Source of the DNA: Inhella proteolytica
Lineage (GTDB): Bacteria > Pseudomonadota > Gammaproteobacteria > Burkholderiales > Burkholderiaceae_C
Direction of reading: 5' to 3'
Assembly (NCBI RefSeq): GCF_016093275.1
Contig: NZ_JAEDAK010000001.1
Span: forward strand, 1-64,000
DNA: 64,000 nucleotides
Below are positions 48,146 through 55,574 of the stretch, piece after piece; within the stretch, counting starts at the first letter, position 1; each line of letters opens with the position of its first letter. The notes under the pieces are model-generated. The model was not told the DNA's origin. It worked only from the letters and a program-made list of their open reading frames with translations, and ran no database searches. Position numbers and translations under genes: made by a program.

Positions 48146-48883
48146 ATGCTGCCCCTGCCACGCCCGGCCTCGGGCAGCTTCTTCAACCCGCAGGCCCAGG
48201 TGCGGCGGGTGCCGATCGGCGACGGCCAGCAGGCCCTGGTCATCGACGATGCCCTGGCCGAGCCCGGGGCGCTGGTGAACTGGGTGGACGACCATGTCTT
48301 CGAACCCGCCGAAGACAACGCCTACCCCGGCCAGCTGATGCTGGCGCCGCCGGCGCTGACCGAGAGCCTGGACGGGCTCTTCATGCAGAAGGTGCGGAGC
48401 GCCTTGGGCGGGCGCCGCACCGTGGAGCGCTACGCGCGCTTCAGCCTGGTGACGCAGCCGCCGCAGGCATTGCGGCCCTGCCAATGGCTGTGCCACCGCG
48501 ACCGTGTGGCCGCCGACCCGGGTCGGGTGCTGTTCGCCGCCTCGGTGCTCTACCTGTTCCCCGACCCCCGGCTGGGCGGCACCCGCTTCTTCCGCCCGCG
48601 CTGCAGCGCCGCGGAGCTGGAGCGGCTGCTGGCGGACGCCCAGGAACTCGACGGCCCGGACTTTCAGGCCCGGTATGGCATCGCCCCCGGCTACATGGGT
48701 GAGGGCAATGCCTACTTTGAGTGCACCGCCGAGGTCGAAGCGGCCTGGAACCGCCTCGTCTTCTACGACGGTGCTGTGTTCCACTCGGCGGTCATCGAGC
48801 GGCCGGACCTGTTGAGCGAGGATGCCGGACAGGGGCGGCTGACCCTGAACGGCTTCTACGCCTGCACCCGCGCCCTTGCATGA
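48146..48883 (+). CDS. DUF6445-family protein (2-oxoglutarate/Fe(II) oxygenase-like)
   Basis: A 245-residue cytoplasmic protein matching the DUF6445 pattern. WLCHRDRV gives an HxD-like pair, YDGAVFHSAVI supplies a later histidine, and GRLTLNGFY a basic residue, in the order expected for a prolyl-4-hydroxylase-like double-stranded beta-helix. An oxygenase role is inferred from these residues only. Proteins of this type are often encoded next to tryptophan-halogenase-like genes and TonB receptors, as here. The start is 13 bp after the lipoprotein stop, and the end overlaps the next gene by 4 bp (ATGA). Confidence 0.75.
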   Translation: MLPLPRPASGSFFNPQAQVRRVPIGDGQQALVIDDALAEPGALVNWVDDHVFEPAEDNAYPGQLMLAPPALTESLDGLFMQKVRSALGGRRTVERYARFSLVTQPPQALRPCQWLCHRDRVAADPGRVLFAASVLYLFPDPRLGGTRFFRPRCSAAELERLLADAQELDGPDFQARYGIAPGYMGEGNAYFECTAEVEAAWNRLVFYDGAVFHSAVIERPDLLSEDAGQGRLTLNGFYACTRALA

Positions 48884-49251
48884 AACCTGCCGCCTTCCTG
48901 CTCCTGCTGCCGGCCCTGGCCCTGGCCCAGGGACCGACCCGCACCGTCGAGATCGAGTGGGGCGAGGCGCGCCGCTTCGAGGCCGAGCAGACCCTGGCGC
49001 CGGGCCACACCGTGGAGGCCTGCACGCCGCTGGAAAAGACCCAGCAGGTGCACTGGACCTTCCATGCCGATGGCAACCTCAGCTTTGCGCTGTTCCACCG
49101 CATCGGCAAACGGCCCATCTACGCCGAGCGGCGGCAGCGCACGCGCGGCCTGCAAGGAGCCTTCAACCCCCAGCAGGCGGTGCGCCACTGCTGGTCCTGG
49201 ACGAACTCGGGGGCGCAAACCGTGCGAATGGCCTTCATGCTGCGGCACTGA
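48880..49251 (+). CDS. Small exported protein of unknown function
   Basis: A 123-residue protein with a signal peptide (AAFLLLLPALALAQ) and a compact beta-rich mature region (TRTVEIEWGEARRFEAEQTL, VHWTFHADGNLSFALFHRIG, CWSWTNSGAQTVRMAFML). The single-domain form suggests a periplasmic binding or stability role. Its ATG overlaps the DUF6445 stop codon, so it is part of the halogenase operon. No family is recognised. Longer overlapping frames in this region lack a signal peptide and were rejected. Confidence 0.7.
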   Translation: MKPAAFLLLLPALALAQGPTRTVEIEWGEARRFEAEQTLAPGHTVEACTPLEKTQQVHWTFHADGNLSFALFHRIGKRPIYAERRQRTRGLQGAFNPQQAVRHCWSWTNSGAQTVRMAFMLRH

Positions 49252-49399
49252 TTGGGGTGAACCATCAGCCGAGGGCGCTTGGGGTCGGGCACACAATCCG
49301 CCGTGCAAGTCGCCGTCGCGCCAGACGACGGGCCGCCTCCGGGCGGCGCCACAACAAGCGGCTGCATTCAGGTGAGGGCCAGACCCTGAGAGTGAACGC

Positions 49400-50203
49400 A
49401 TGCGGAGTTGGATTGGTGGGACCTTGTTGGCGCTGTGCGTGGGGCTGGGCGGAATGCCCGCAGCCTCGGCTTCGAGCTGCAAGCAACTGCGCGCCTCCGG
49501 CAACCCGCAGTACCCGCCCTATCTGTGGCGCGACCCGGCCAACGAAGAGGTGCTGGTCGGCGCCAATGCCGAGCTGATGGCTTGGCTGTCCAAGGAAATC
49601 GGCATCCCCATCGAGGTGCGCTTCGTCGGCCCCTGGAGCCGGGTGCAGGAAGAGGCCCGTGCCGGCCGCCTGGACCTGCTGGCGGGCGCCTTCTTCACCC
49701 TGCAGCGCACCGAGTACATGGACTATGTGTACCCGCCGTTCCGCGAGACACGCTCGGTGGTGATGGTGCGCGGGGACAAGAAGCTGAACTTCAAGCGCTG
49801 GGACGATCTGATCCCCCACCAGGGCATCACCGTCATCAACAACAGCTTCGGTGAACAGTTCGACCGCTTCGCGGCCGAGAAGCTGCGCGTGACCAAGGTG
49901 GCCAGCCTGGAGCAGGCGATCCGCATGGTCGAGCTGGGGCGTGGCGACTACCTGCTCTATGAAGACAGCCCGGCCGATGCCTATCTGGCACGCATGGCGG
50001 TGCAGGGCTTCCGCACGCTGATGCCGGCGGTGGCGCAGGAACAGCTCTACGTCACCCTTTCGCAGCGCTCGGAATGCAACAGCCCGGAACTGCGCGGCGC
50101 GCTCACGCGTGCCATGTACAAGCTGCAGCGCGAGCGCCTGATGCCGGAGTTCGTGGCGCGCGCAGTGAAGCGCTGGCAGGCCGAAGGGGCCTCGCAGAAG
50201 TAA
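49400..50203 (+). CDS. Orphan substrate-binding protein (SBP family 3)
   Basis: A 267-residue exported binding protein. The signal peptide ends near residue 25 (LCVGLGGMPAASA). NPQYPPYLWRDPANEEVLVGANAELMAWL, LDLLAGAFFTLQRTEYMDYVYPPF and LGRGDYLLYEDSPADAYL are typical family 3 segments. It has no permease or ATPase partner in the window. It follows the halogenase group by 148 bp and may or may not belong to it. Its ligand is unknown. A bidirectional-looking terminator lies just after its stop. Confidence 0.85.
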   Translation: MRSWIGGTLLALCVGLGGMPAASASSCKQLRASGNPQYPPYLWRDPANEEVLVGANAELMAWLSKEIGIPIEVRFVGPWSRVQEEARAGRLDLLAGAFFTLQRTEYMDYVYPPFRETRSVVMVRGDKKLNFKRWDDLIPHQGITVINNSFGEQFDRFAAEKLRVTKVASLEQAIRMVELGRGDYLLYEDSPADAYLARMAVQGFRTLMPAVAQEQLYVTLSQRSECNSPELRGALTRAMYKLQRERLMPEFVARAVKRWQAEGASQK

Positions 50204-50206
50204 AAA

Positions 50207-50229
50207 AACCGGGCCGCAAGGGCCCGGTT
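50207..50229. terminator. Bidirectional intrinsic terminator
   Basis: AACCGGGCC (50207-50215), loop GCAAG, GGCCCGGTT (50221-50229), with an A run on the left that becomes a U-tract for leftward transcripts. It sits between the convergent binding-protein and PEP-CTERM genes and is strongest for the PEP-CTERM transcript. Confidence 0.8.
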
Positions 50230-50249
50230 CTGTTTGCGGCGCGCTGCGC

Positions 50250-51344
50250 TCAGGCGCGGCGGCGGCGCACGGTGTAACCCAGACCCAGCAACCCAAGACC
50301 CATCAAGGCCAGGCTGCTGGGCTCCGGCACGCCCGGGGGCGGCGGGTTGTTCAGGGACACCAGGAACAGCTGCTCGTAGCCGTTGTCGATCTGCACCTGG
50401 TCGCAGTTGCCGGCCCAGGCGGCGGCGCAGCCCAGCCGCACATCCACGTGCAGCGTGTAGCCGCTGAGGGCGGTGCTGTCCAGACTGAACAAGCTGTTCA
50501 GGTAGCTGTCCAGCGTCGAAAAGGTGGCGATGTAGGCCACATGGTCGGCGCCCAGGTTGTGGTCGAACTTGGTGTCGCCGTTGGCGCAGACCTTGGGCAC
50601 GCCAAAGTTGTCCAGGCAGGTCTTGCCGCCGGCCATGATGTAGTCGGTCCGGCCGCCAGCGTACACGCCAGGGGTGTATGCGCCGGGGTTGTAGGCGTCA
50701 GCCGCAGCCTGGTTGGGCGCCGGCGGTTGGCCGTAAAACTTGGCCGGGTAGGTCGGGTCGTCGGTGATGTCGCGGTTATCGACGTACAGGTAGCGACCGT
50801 TGTAGACATCGCCATCCGCCTCGGTGATCCAGATGCGGGCCCAGATGGCCAGCGACTGGTCCTTGTTCGTATCGTTGTTGTTGAACATGAAGGCAGCACC
50901 GCCGCCGTTCAGGAAGCCCTTCAGGTCATTGAGGTTGGCGTCCCAGGTGCGGTTGCTGTTGTTGGCGATGCCCGCCTTGTTGCCCGGGTTGATGACGCCG
51001 ATGTCTTCGCCAATGCTGGCGTACGGATCCGTCTTGCCATTGGGCGGCTGGTAGGCGTCGTCAAAGCCCGCCGCATTGGTCGTCACGTCCACGCCGCCGG
51101 CGCCGGTATAGATCACCAGCTGGTCCTTGATGGCGCCCGGGGTCGATCCAATGTTGAAGGGGTTGTCGCCCGGCTTGACATTGCCGCCATTGGCCAGGTT
51201 GTAGAGGTACTGATTGATCGGTGCCGAGTACACCGTGGCATTGCCGTAGTTCACGTAGTTGGCGCCGGCCAGATTCAGCGGCGCCGCCGTGCCGGTGAGG
51301 CTCGCGCCCAACAGCAGGCTGGCAGTCAGGAAGGATGCACGCAT
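50250..51344 (-). CDS. PEP-CTERM sorting-domain exported protein
   Basis: A 364-residue secreted protein. The signal peptide is residues about 1-20 (LTASLLLGASLTGTAA). The C-terminus is a complete PEP-CTERM tag: VPEPSS, a hydrophobic helix (LALMGLGLLGLGYTV) and RRRRA, which is cut and processed by an exosortase. The mature part is rich in Asn, Gly and Asp, typical of exopolysaccharide-associated proteins, and has no catalytic motif I recognise. No exosortase or polysaccharide locus lies in the window. A GTTAC palindrome is about 95 bp upstream. It is convergent with the binding-protein gene at 49400. Confidence 0.9.
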   Translation of the reverse strand: MRASFLTASLLLGASLTGTAAPLNLAGANYVNYGNATVYSAPINQYLYNLANGGNVKPGDNPFNIGSTPGAIKDQLVIYTGAGGVDVTTNAAGFDDAYQPPNGKTDPYASIGEDIGVINPGNKAGIANNSNRTWDANLNDLKGFLNGGGAAFMFNNNDTNKDQSLAIWARIWITEADGDVYNGRYLYVDNRDITDDPTYPAKFYGQPPAPNQAAADAYNPGAYTPGVYAGGRTDYIMAGGKTCLDNFGVPKVCANGDTKFDHNLGADHVAYIATFSTLDSYLNSLFSLDSTALSGYTLHVDVRLGCAAAWAGNCDQVQIDNGYEQLFLVSLNNPPPPGVPEPSSLALMGLGLLGLGYTVRRRRA

Positions 51345-51437
51345 ATCAGACTCCCCTGAATTGAGCTACAACTTGTTGCAGCACAAAACATGCCTGTGCG
51401 CCCAAGTGCCTGATTCGAAAGGCATCGTCTGATGGTG

Positions 51438-51455
51438 TGTTACGGCCATGTAACA
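51438..51455. promoter_or_regulatory. Palindrome upstream of the PEP-CTERM gene
   Basis: TGTTAC-GGCCAT-GTAACA has perfect 6-bp arms and lies 94 bp before the PEP-CTERM gene start. It could be a regulator site for this gene, though only one copy was noticed. Confidence 0.4.
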
Positions 51456-51505
51456 AATTCCGACATTGGCGGTCGTTTTTGGCCGATGAACGGTACTTGC
51501 CGGGG

Positions 51506-52240
51506 TCAGCGCACCCCGTAGCGGGCCCAGATCCGGTCCTGGGCTCCGTTGCGCTGCAACGTGGCGTGCGCCTGCAGCAGGCGTTGACGCTCGTCCTCGC
51601 TGACGCCACTGCTGGCGGCCAGCCAGACTTCGCCGGATTCCAGCGTCAGGCCGACCTGCAGGCCGGCGGGGTCGCGGCCGCTGAGGCGGGCGTTGTAGAG
51701 ATTGACGAGGTCGCCGCCGTAGATGGCGTCGGCCATGCCGTGTTCGAGCATGCGCAGCATGTCGTCCACGCTGGCGGCCTGGGCCACCCGCTCGTCGGCA
51801 AAGCCATGGCGGCGCAGCTGGGCCAGATTGGGCGAGCCGCGCAGCACCACCAGCTTGCGGCTGCGCGCCTGCTCCACCGTGTCCACCCGGGGCTCGCCGG
51901 CCCGGGTGATGAAGGCGAAGTGCTGCACATGCAGCTTCACCAGCCACTGGTACTGCGGCTCGCGCTCGGGGGTGCGCGTCAGCGGCAGGATCAGGGTGCG
52001 TGGCTGGGCCAAAGCCATCTGCATGGCGCGCGCCCAGGGGAAAAACTGCACCTTCACCGGCCAGCCGGCCTGGGCCATCAGTGCTTCGGTCAGCTCCACC
52101 AGGAAGCCCGGCCGGTCGCCCTGGCCTTCGATGGCGAAGGGCGGCAGGTCGCCGGTGACGACCTGCAGCGGCGCGGGGTCGGCCCTCAGCGCGAAGGGCA
52201 GGGCAGAGAGTCCGAGCAGCAGGTGGCGACGGTCCGGCAT
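51506..52240 (-). CDS. Orphan substrate-binding protein (SBP family 3-like)
   Basis: A 244-residue exported protein. The ATG at 52240 gives a Tat-like signal peptide (PDRRHLLLGLSALPFALRA); a longer frame from 52330 would add 30 unrelated residues. LQVVTGDLPPFAIEG, GFLVELTEALM, FFPWARAMQMAL and MLEHGMADAIYGGDL are family 3 features, particularly of the subgroup with an FPWxRA motif. No transporter partner is present. It lies 61 bp after the aldo/keto reductase gene in the same direction and could be the last gene of the GH13 cluster. Confidence 0.8.
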   Translation of the reverse strand: MPDRRHLLLGLSALPFALRADPAPLQVVTGDLPPFAIEGQGDRPGFLVELTEALMAQAGWPVKVQFFPWARAMQMALAQPRTLILPLTRTPEREPQYQWLVKLHVQHFAFITRAGEPRVDTVEQARSRKLVVLRGSPNLAQLRRHGFADERVAQAASVDDMLRMLEHGMADAIYGGDLVNLYNARLSGRDPAGLQVGLTLESGEVWLAASSGVSEDERQRLLQAHATLQRNGAQDRIWARYGVR

Positions 52241-52301
52241 GGTGCGTGCGGCAATGGCAGGCACCCATTCTGGCCGCCGCAGGCCGGCGGGCTGGGGGGT
52301 C

Positions 52302-53168
52302 TTACACCAAGCCCGGCCAGTGGCTCCCACCCGCCGCCTGCCAGCGCTGCTGCAGGGATTGCTGCAAGTCGGCCGGCAAGGGGCCGGCTGCCAGTGCCGC
52401 CTGTGCGCTGCGAAGATTGCCCAGGCTCTTGGTACCCAGCAGCAGGCTGCTCACGCCGGGCTGGAAGGCGGCGAAGCGCAGCGCCAGCTCGGGCCAGGGC
52501 AGGCCGAAGTCGGGCAGGGCCAGGGCCTGCCAGCGGTCAAAGTAGCTGCCTTCGCAGAAGTCGTCCGGGCGCTGGGGCTTGGCCCAGGCCAGGCCGGCCA
52601 GGGCCCGCTTGACGAGCACGCCCTTGGCCGTGGGCAGCTGCGCGGCGTTGGCCCGGTCCACCAGGCTGAGGCTGCACTGCACGCTGCCAAAGCGGGCATC
52701 GGCCAGGGCGTGTGCGAGTTCGGCGTTCTCGCCCGAGTAGGCGGCCACGCGCAGCTTGCCGGCCCGTACGCAGTCGTGCAGGGCCTGCGTCACCTCGCCG
52801 CGCTGCAGCACGTCCAGCGGGCAGCTGTGCAGGTGGCCGATGTCAATCCAGTCGGTGCGCAGCAGCTTCAAGGCGCGCTCGACTCCTTGCACGATGCACT
52901 CATAGGTCCAGTCCGACACACCCTCGACGCCATAGCCGAACTTGGTGCTCAGCACGAACGCCTGGCGTCGGCCGGCCAGATGGCGGCCGATGCGCTCCTC
53001 GCTGCGGCCATAGCCGCGTGCGGTGTCGATCAGGTTGATGCCAAGGTCCAGCACGCCGTTGAGCAGGCGGCCGACTTCGGCCTCGTCTTCAAGGCCGTCG
53101 AAATGCATGGCGCCGAAGCCCAGCGGGGTGACGGCGAGGCCGGTCTGGCCGAAGGGAGTCGGGGTCAT
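52302..53168 (-). CDS. Aldo/keto reductase
   Basis: A 288-residue NAD(P)H-dependent oxidoreductase with a TIM-barrel fold. The catalytic tetrad can be placed: Asp and Tyr in INLIDTARGYG, Lys in STKFGYG and His in IGHLHSC. The C-terminal LLLGTKSLGNLRSAQAA segment binds cofactor phosphate. Related enzymes include sugar dehydrogenases such as galactose dehydrogenase-like proteins, but the substrate here is unknown. Its start overlaps the stop of the upstream GH13 gene by 4 bp (ATGA), tying it to glucan breakdown. Confidence 0.88.
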   Translation of the reverse strand: MTPTPFGQTGLAVTPLGFGAMHFDGLEDEAEVGRLLNGVLDLGINLIDTARGYGRSEERIGRHLAGRRQAFVLSTKFGYGVEGVSDWTYECIVQGVERALKLLRTDWIDIGHLHSCPLDVLQRGEVTQALHDCVRAGKLRVAAYSGENAELAHALADARFGSVQCSLSLVDRANAAQLPTAKGVLVKRALAGLAWAKPQRPDDFCEGSYFDRWQALALPDFGLPWPELALRFAAFQPGVSSLLLGTKSLGNLRSAQAALAAGPLPADLQQSLQQRWQAAGGSHWPGLV

Positions 53169-55564
53169 GGGATGGAGAGCAGCAGGCGGCCGAACAGCGG
53201 CGGCAGGGTCAGGGTCAGCGTGCCGTCGGGCGCGCTGCGGGGCTTGAGACTGGGGTCCAGCAGGTCTTGCCAGGGCGAGCCGGCGGGCAGTTGCAGCGTG
53301 ATCTCGCGCGGCTCGCGGGCGTTGTTCATGGCCACCAGGGCCTGGGTGCTGCCCAGCGTGCGGCGCAGCACGAGCACTTCATCCGTCAGCAGCAGCGGCG
53401 CCTCGAGCGTGCCGCGGCGCAGCACGGCGTGCTGGTGGCGCAGGGCCAGCAGACGCTGGAACTCGGCGCGCAGCGTCAGGTCGGGCTGGCCGCCTTCGTC
53501 CGCCCAGGGGTAGGGGGCGCGGTTGTAGGGGTCGTCGCCACCGCCTGCGCCCACCTCGTCACCGTAGTAGACGGTGGGGGCGCCGGGGAAGCCGACCTGG
53601 AACAGCAGCGCGAGCTTCAGGCGCTGCTTCGCTTCGGCCAGCTTGACCGGGTCCTCGGCGGCGTCGGTGTGCGGGTTGCCGTGGATGCCGAAGTGGTGCA
53701 GCGCGCGCGCCTGGTCATGGGTGGAGAGCAGGTTCATGTTGGCGTGCAGCATGGGCGCGGGGTAGGCCTCGCGCGTCAGCTCCAGGCTGGGGATGATCTG
53801 CCGCGCCTTGCCGCCGGCCGCGTAGTCGAGCACGGCGTTGCGGAAGATGTAGTTCATCGTCGAGTCGAACTGGTCGCCGAGGAAGTACTTGCTGGCGTCG
53901 AACCAGGTCTCGGCCACGGTCAAGGCGTCCGGCTTCGTCTGCTTGACGGTGGCCGACCACTCGCGCCAGAAGTCGTCCGGCACCCAGGGCGCCACGTCCA
54001 TGCGCCAGCCACTGGAGCCGGCCTTCAGCCAGCGGCGCGTCACCGAGTCGGCATCGCGGTAGGCAAAGCGGCGCCAGGCCTCGCTGGCCTTGTTGAGCTC
54101 GGGCAGGTCCTTCACGCCCACCCAGCCCTGGTACTGGTCGTTCGGGTCGGTCTTGCTGGTGTCGAACAGGAACCAGTCGTAGTAGGGGCTCTGCGGGTTG
54201 GGCTTGCCGCCGGCAAATGCACCTGTCTTGCCGCCGAAGTTGCCAAAGCGGTCGAAGTAGGGCGAGTCCGAGCCCACATGGTTCAGCGAGGTGTCCAGGA
54301 TCACGCGCAGGCCGCGCTTCTTGGCCTCGCGCGCCAGGCGCTCGAAGTCGGCATTGGTACCGAAGCCGGGGTCGATGCGGTGGTAATCGCCGGTGTCGTA
54401 CTTGTGGTTGCTGGCTGCCTGGAACACCGGGGTCATGTAGATCGTGTTGGCGCCCAGGGCCCGGATGTCGTCGAGCTTCTCGATGACGCCGGCGAGGTCG
54501 CCGCCGAAGAAGTCGTTGTTGTGCACCGCGTCACCCGCCTCACCGGGGCGATGGGGCCGCTCCAGCCAGCGCGCGTGGCGCTCGATGTCATGGGTCTGGT
54601 AGCGCTGGCGGCCGGGCTGCGGGTCGTTGGCCTTGTTGCCGTTGCGGAAGCGCTCAGGGAAGACGTAGTAGTAGACGACGTCGGCTGCCCAGTCGGGCAC
54701 GCGCAGGTCCTTCAAGTGGATGGTCTGGCGGTAGCGGCGCACCTTGGCCAGGTTCTCAGGCAGGCGCTCCACCACGCCCGGGCCCATGCTGCCGCGCTCG
54801 CGCGTCCAGTAGACGCTGTCCTTGTTGTTCTGCAGCGCGTAGCGACCTTGGCTCGTCTCAACCTCGAACCAGTACCCGTAGACGCCGATGTCGGCGAAGC
54901 GGTACTCGCCCTCGAAGCGGCTGCCCTCACCGTGCGGCTTGGGCTGCAGGGCCACGCGCGCCAGCGGCTCGTAGTGCAGGCGTTCCTGGTTGCCCTCCAG
55001 GTGGCGGCGCTCCACCACCAGGTGCACCGCCCGCAGCCCCGGCACCTCGGCCGTGACGGCGAAGCGCAGCGTGCTGCCCAGGGGCTGGGCGCCGAAGGGG
55101 GACTTGTGCGCGAGCTGGCGCGAGTCGAAGCGCAGGCTCAGGGCCACGGGGTCGGTGATGGGCGCCAGCACCACGTCCGGCGCCGTCTTCGGGCCCAGCT
55201 GCAGCTGCGGTCGGCCTTCGGCGTCAAAGCGCAGGCTCAGCGTGTGCTCGCCCTCGAACTGCCGCACCAGGTTCGCGTGGCCGCCCTGGGCCACGGTGGC
55301 CGGTGCGCCCTGGGCATTGGCCGCCACGATGCTGGCGGGACTCCAGTCGGCGTCGGCAATCTTGAACTCGTGCCGGTTGTTGAGCTGCAGGTTCAGCACC
55401 CAGGCGTCGCAATGCCAGCGGAACTGGTAGTCCTCCAGCGCGGCCCAGTTGTTCATGCTGCCGCGCAGGAACAGTTCGGGCGCGGGCTTGGGGGCGGGGC
55501 GGCAGTCGGCGTGGGCGTTCATGCCAAGCAGGCTGCTGAGCAGCAGGATGAAGAGGACTCGCAT
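53165..55564 (-). CDS. Exported GH13 enzyme (neopullulanase/alpha-amylase-like)
   Basis: A 799-residue glycoside hydrolase. The signal peptide is MRVLFILLLSSLLGMNAHA. An N-terminal beta-sandwich part (to about 270) resembles glucan-binding/early-set domains. The GH13 barrel follows, with region I LDTSLNHVG, the nucleophile aspartate in GWRMDVAP (around residue 522), the acid/base glutamate in TVAETWFD (around 550) and HD in LSTHDQAR (around 617). The segment V variant LPELN resembles the MPKLN/MPDLN of neopullulanase-type enzymes, so cleavage of both alpha-1,4 and alpha-1,6 bonds is possible. It is probably periplasmic, producing maltodextrins for MalE. It starts 10 bp after the first GH13 gene. 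Confidence 0.92.
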   Translation of the reverse strand: MRVLFILLLSSLLGMNAHADCRPAPKPAPELFLRGSMNNWAALEDYQFRWHCDAWVLNLQLNNRHEFKIADADWSPASIVAANAQGAPATVAQGGHANLVRQFEGEHTLSLRFDAEGRPQLQLGPKTAPDVVLAPITDPVALSLRFDSRQLAHKSPFGAQPLGSTLRFAVTAEVPGLRAVHLVVERRHLEGNQERLHYEPLARVALQPKPHGEGSRFEGEYRFADIGVYGYWFEVETSQGRYALQNNKDSVYWTRERGSMGPGVVERLPENLAKVRRYRQTIHLKDLRVPDWAADVVYYYVFPERFRNGNKANDPQPGRQRYQTHDIERHARWLERPHRPGEAGDAVHNNDFFGGDLAGVIEKLDDIRALGANTIYMTPVFQAASNHKYDTGDYHRIDPGFGTNADFERLAREAKKRGLRVILDTSLNHVGSDSPYFDRFGNFGGKTGAFAGGKPNPQSPYYDWFLFDTSKTDPNDQYQGWVGVKDLPELNKASEAWRRFAYRDADSVTRRWLKAGSSGWRMDVAPWVPDDFWREWSATVKQTKPDALTVAETWFDASKYFLGDQFDSTMNYIFRNAVLDYAAGGKARQIIPSLELTREAYPAPMLHANMNLLSTHDQARALHHFGIHGNPHTDAAEDPVKLAEAKQRLKLALLFQVGFPGAPTVYYGDEVGAGGGDDPYNRAPYPWADEGGQPDLTLRAEFQRLLALRHQHAVLRRGTLEAPLLLTDEVLVLRRTLGSTQALVAMNNAREPREITLQLPAGSPWQDLLDPSLKPRSAPDGTLTLTLPPLFGRLLLSIP

Positions 55565-55574
55565 CGATGTTGGC

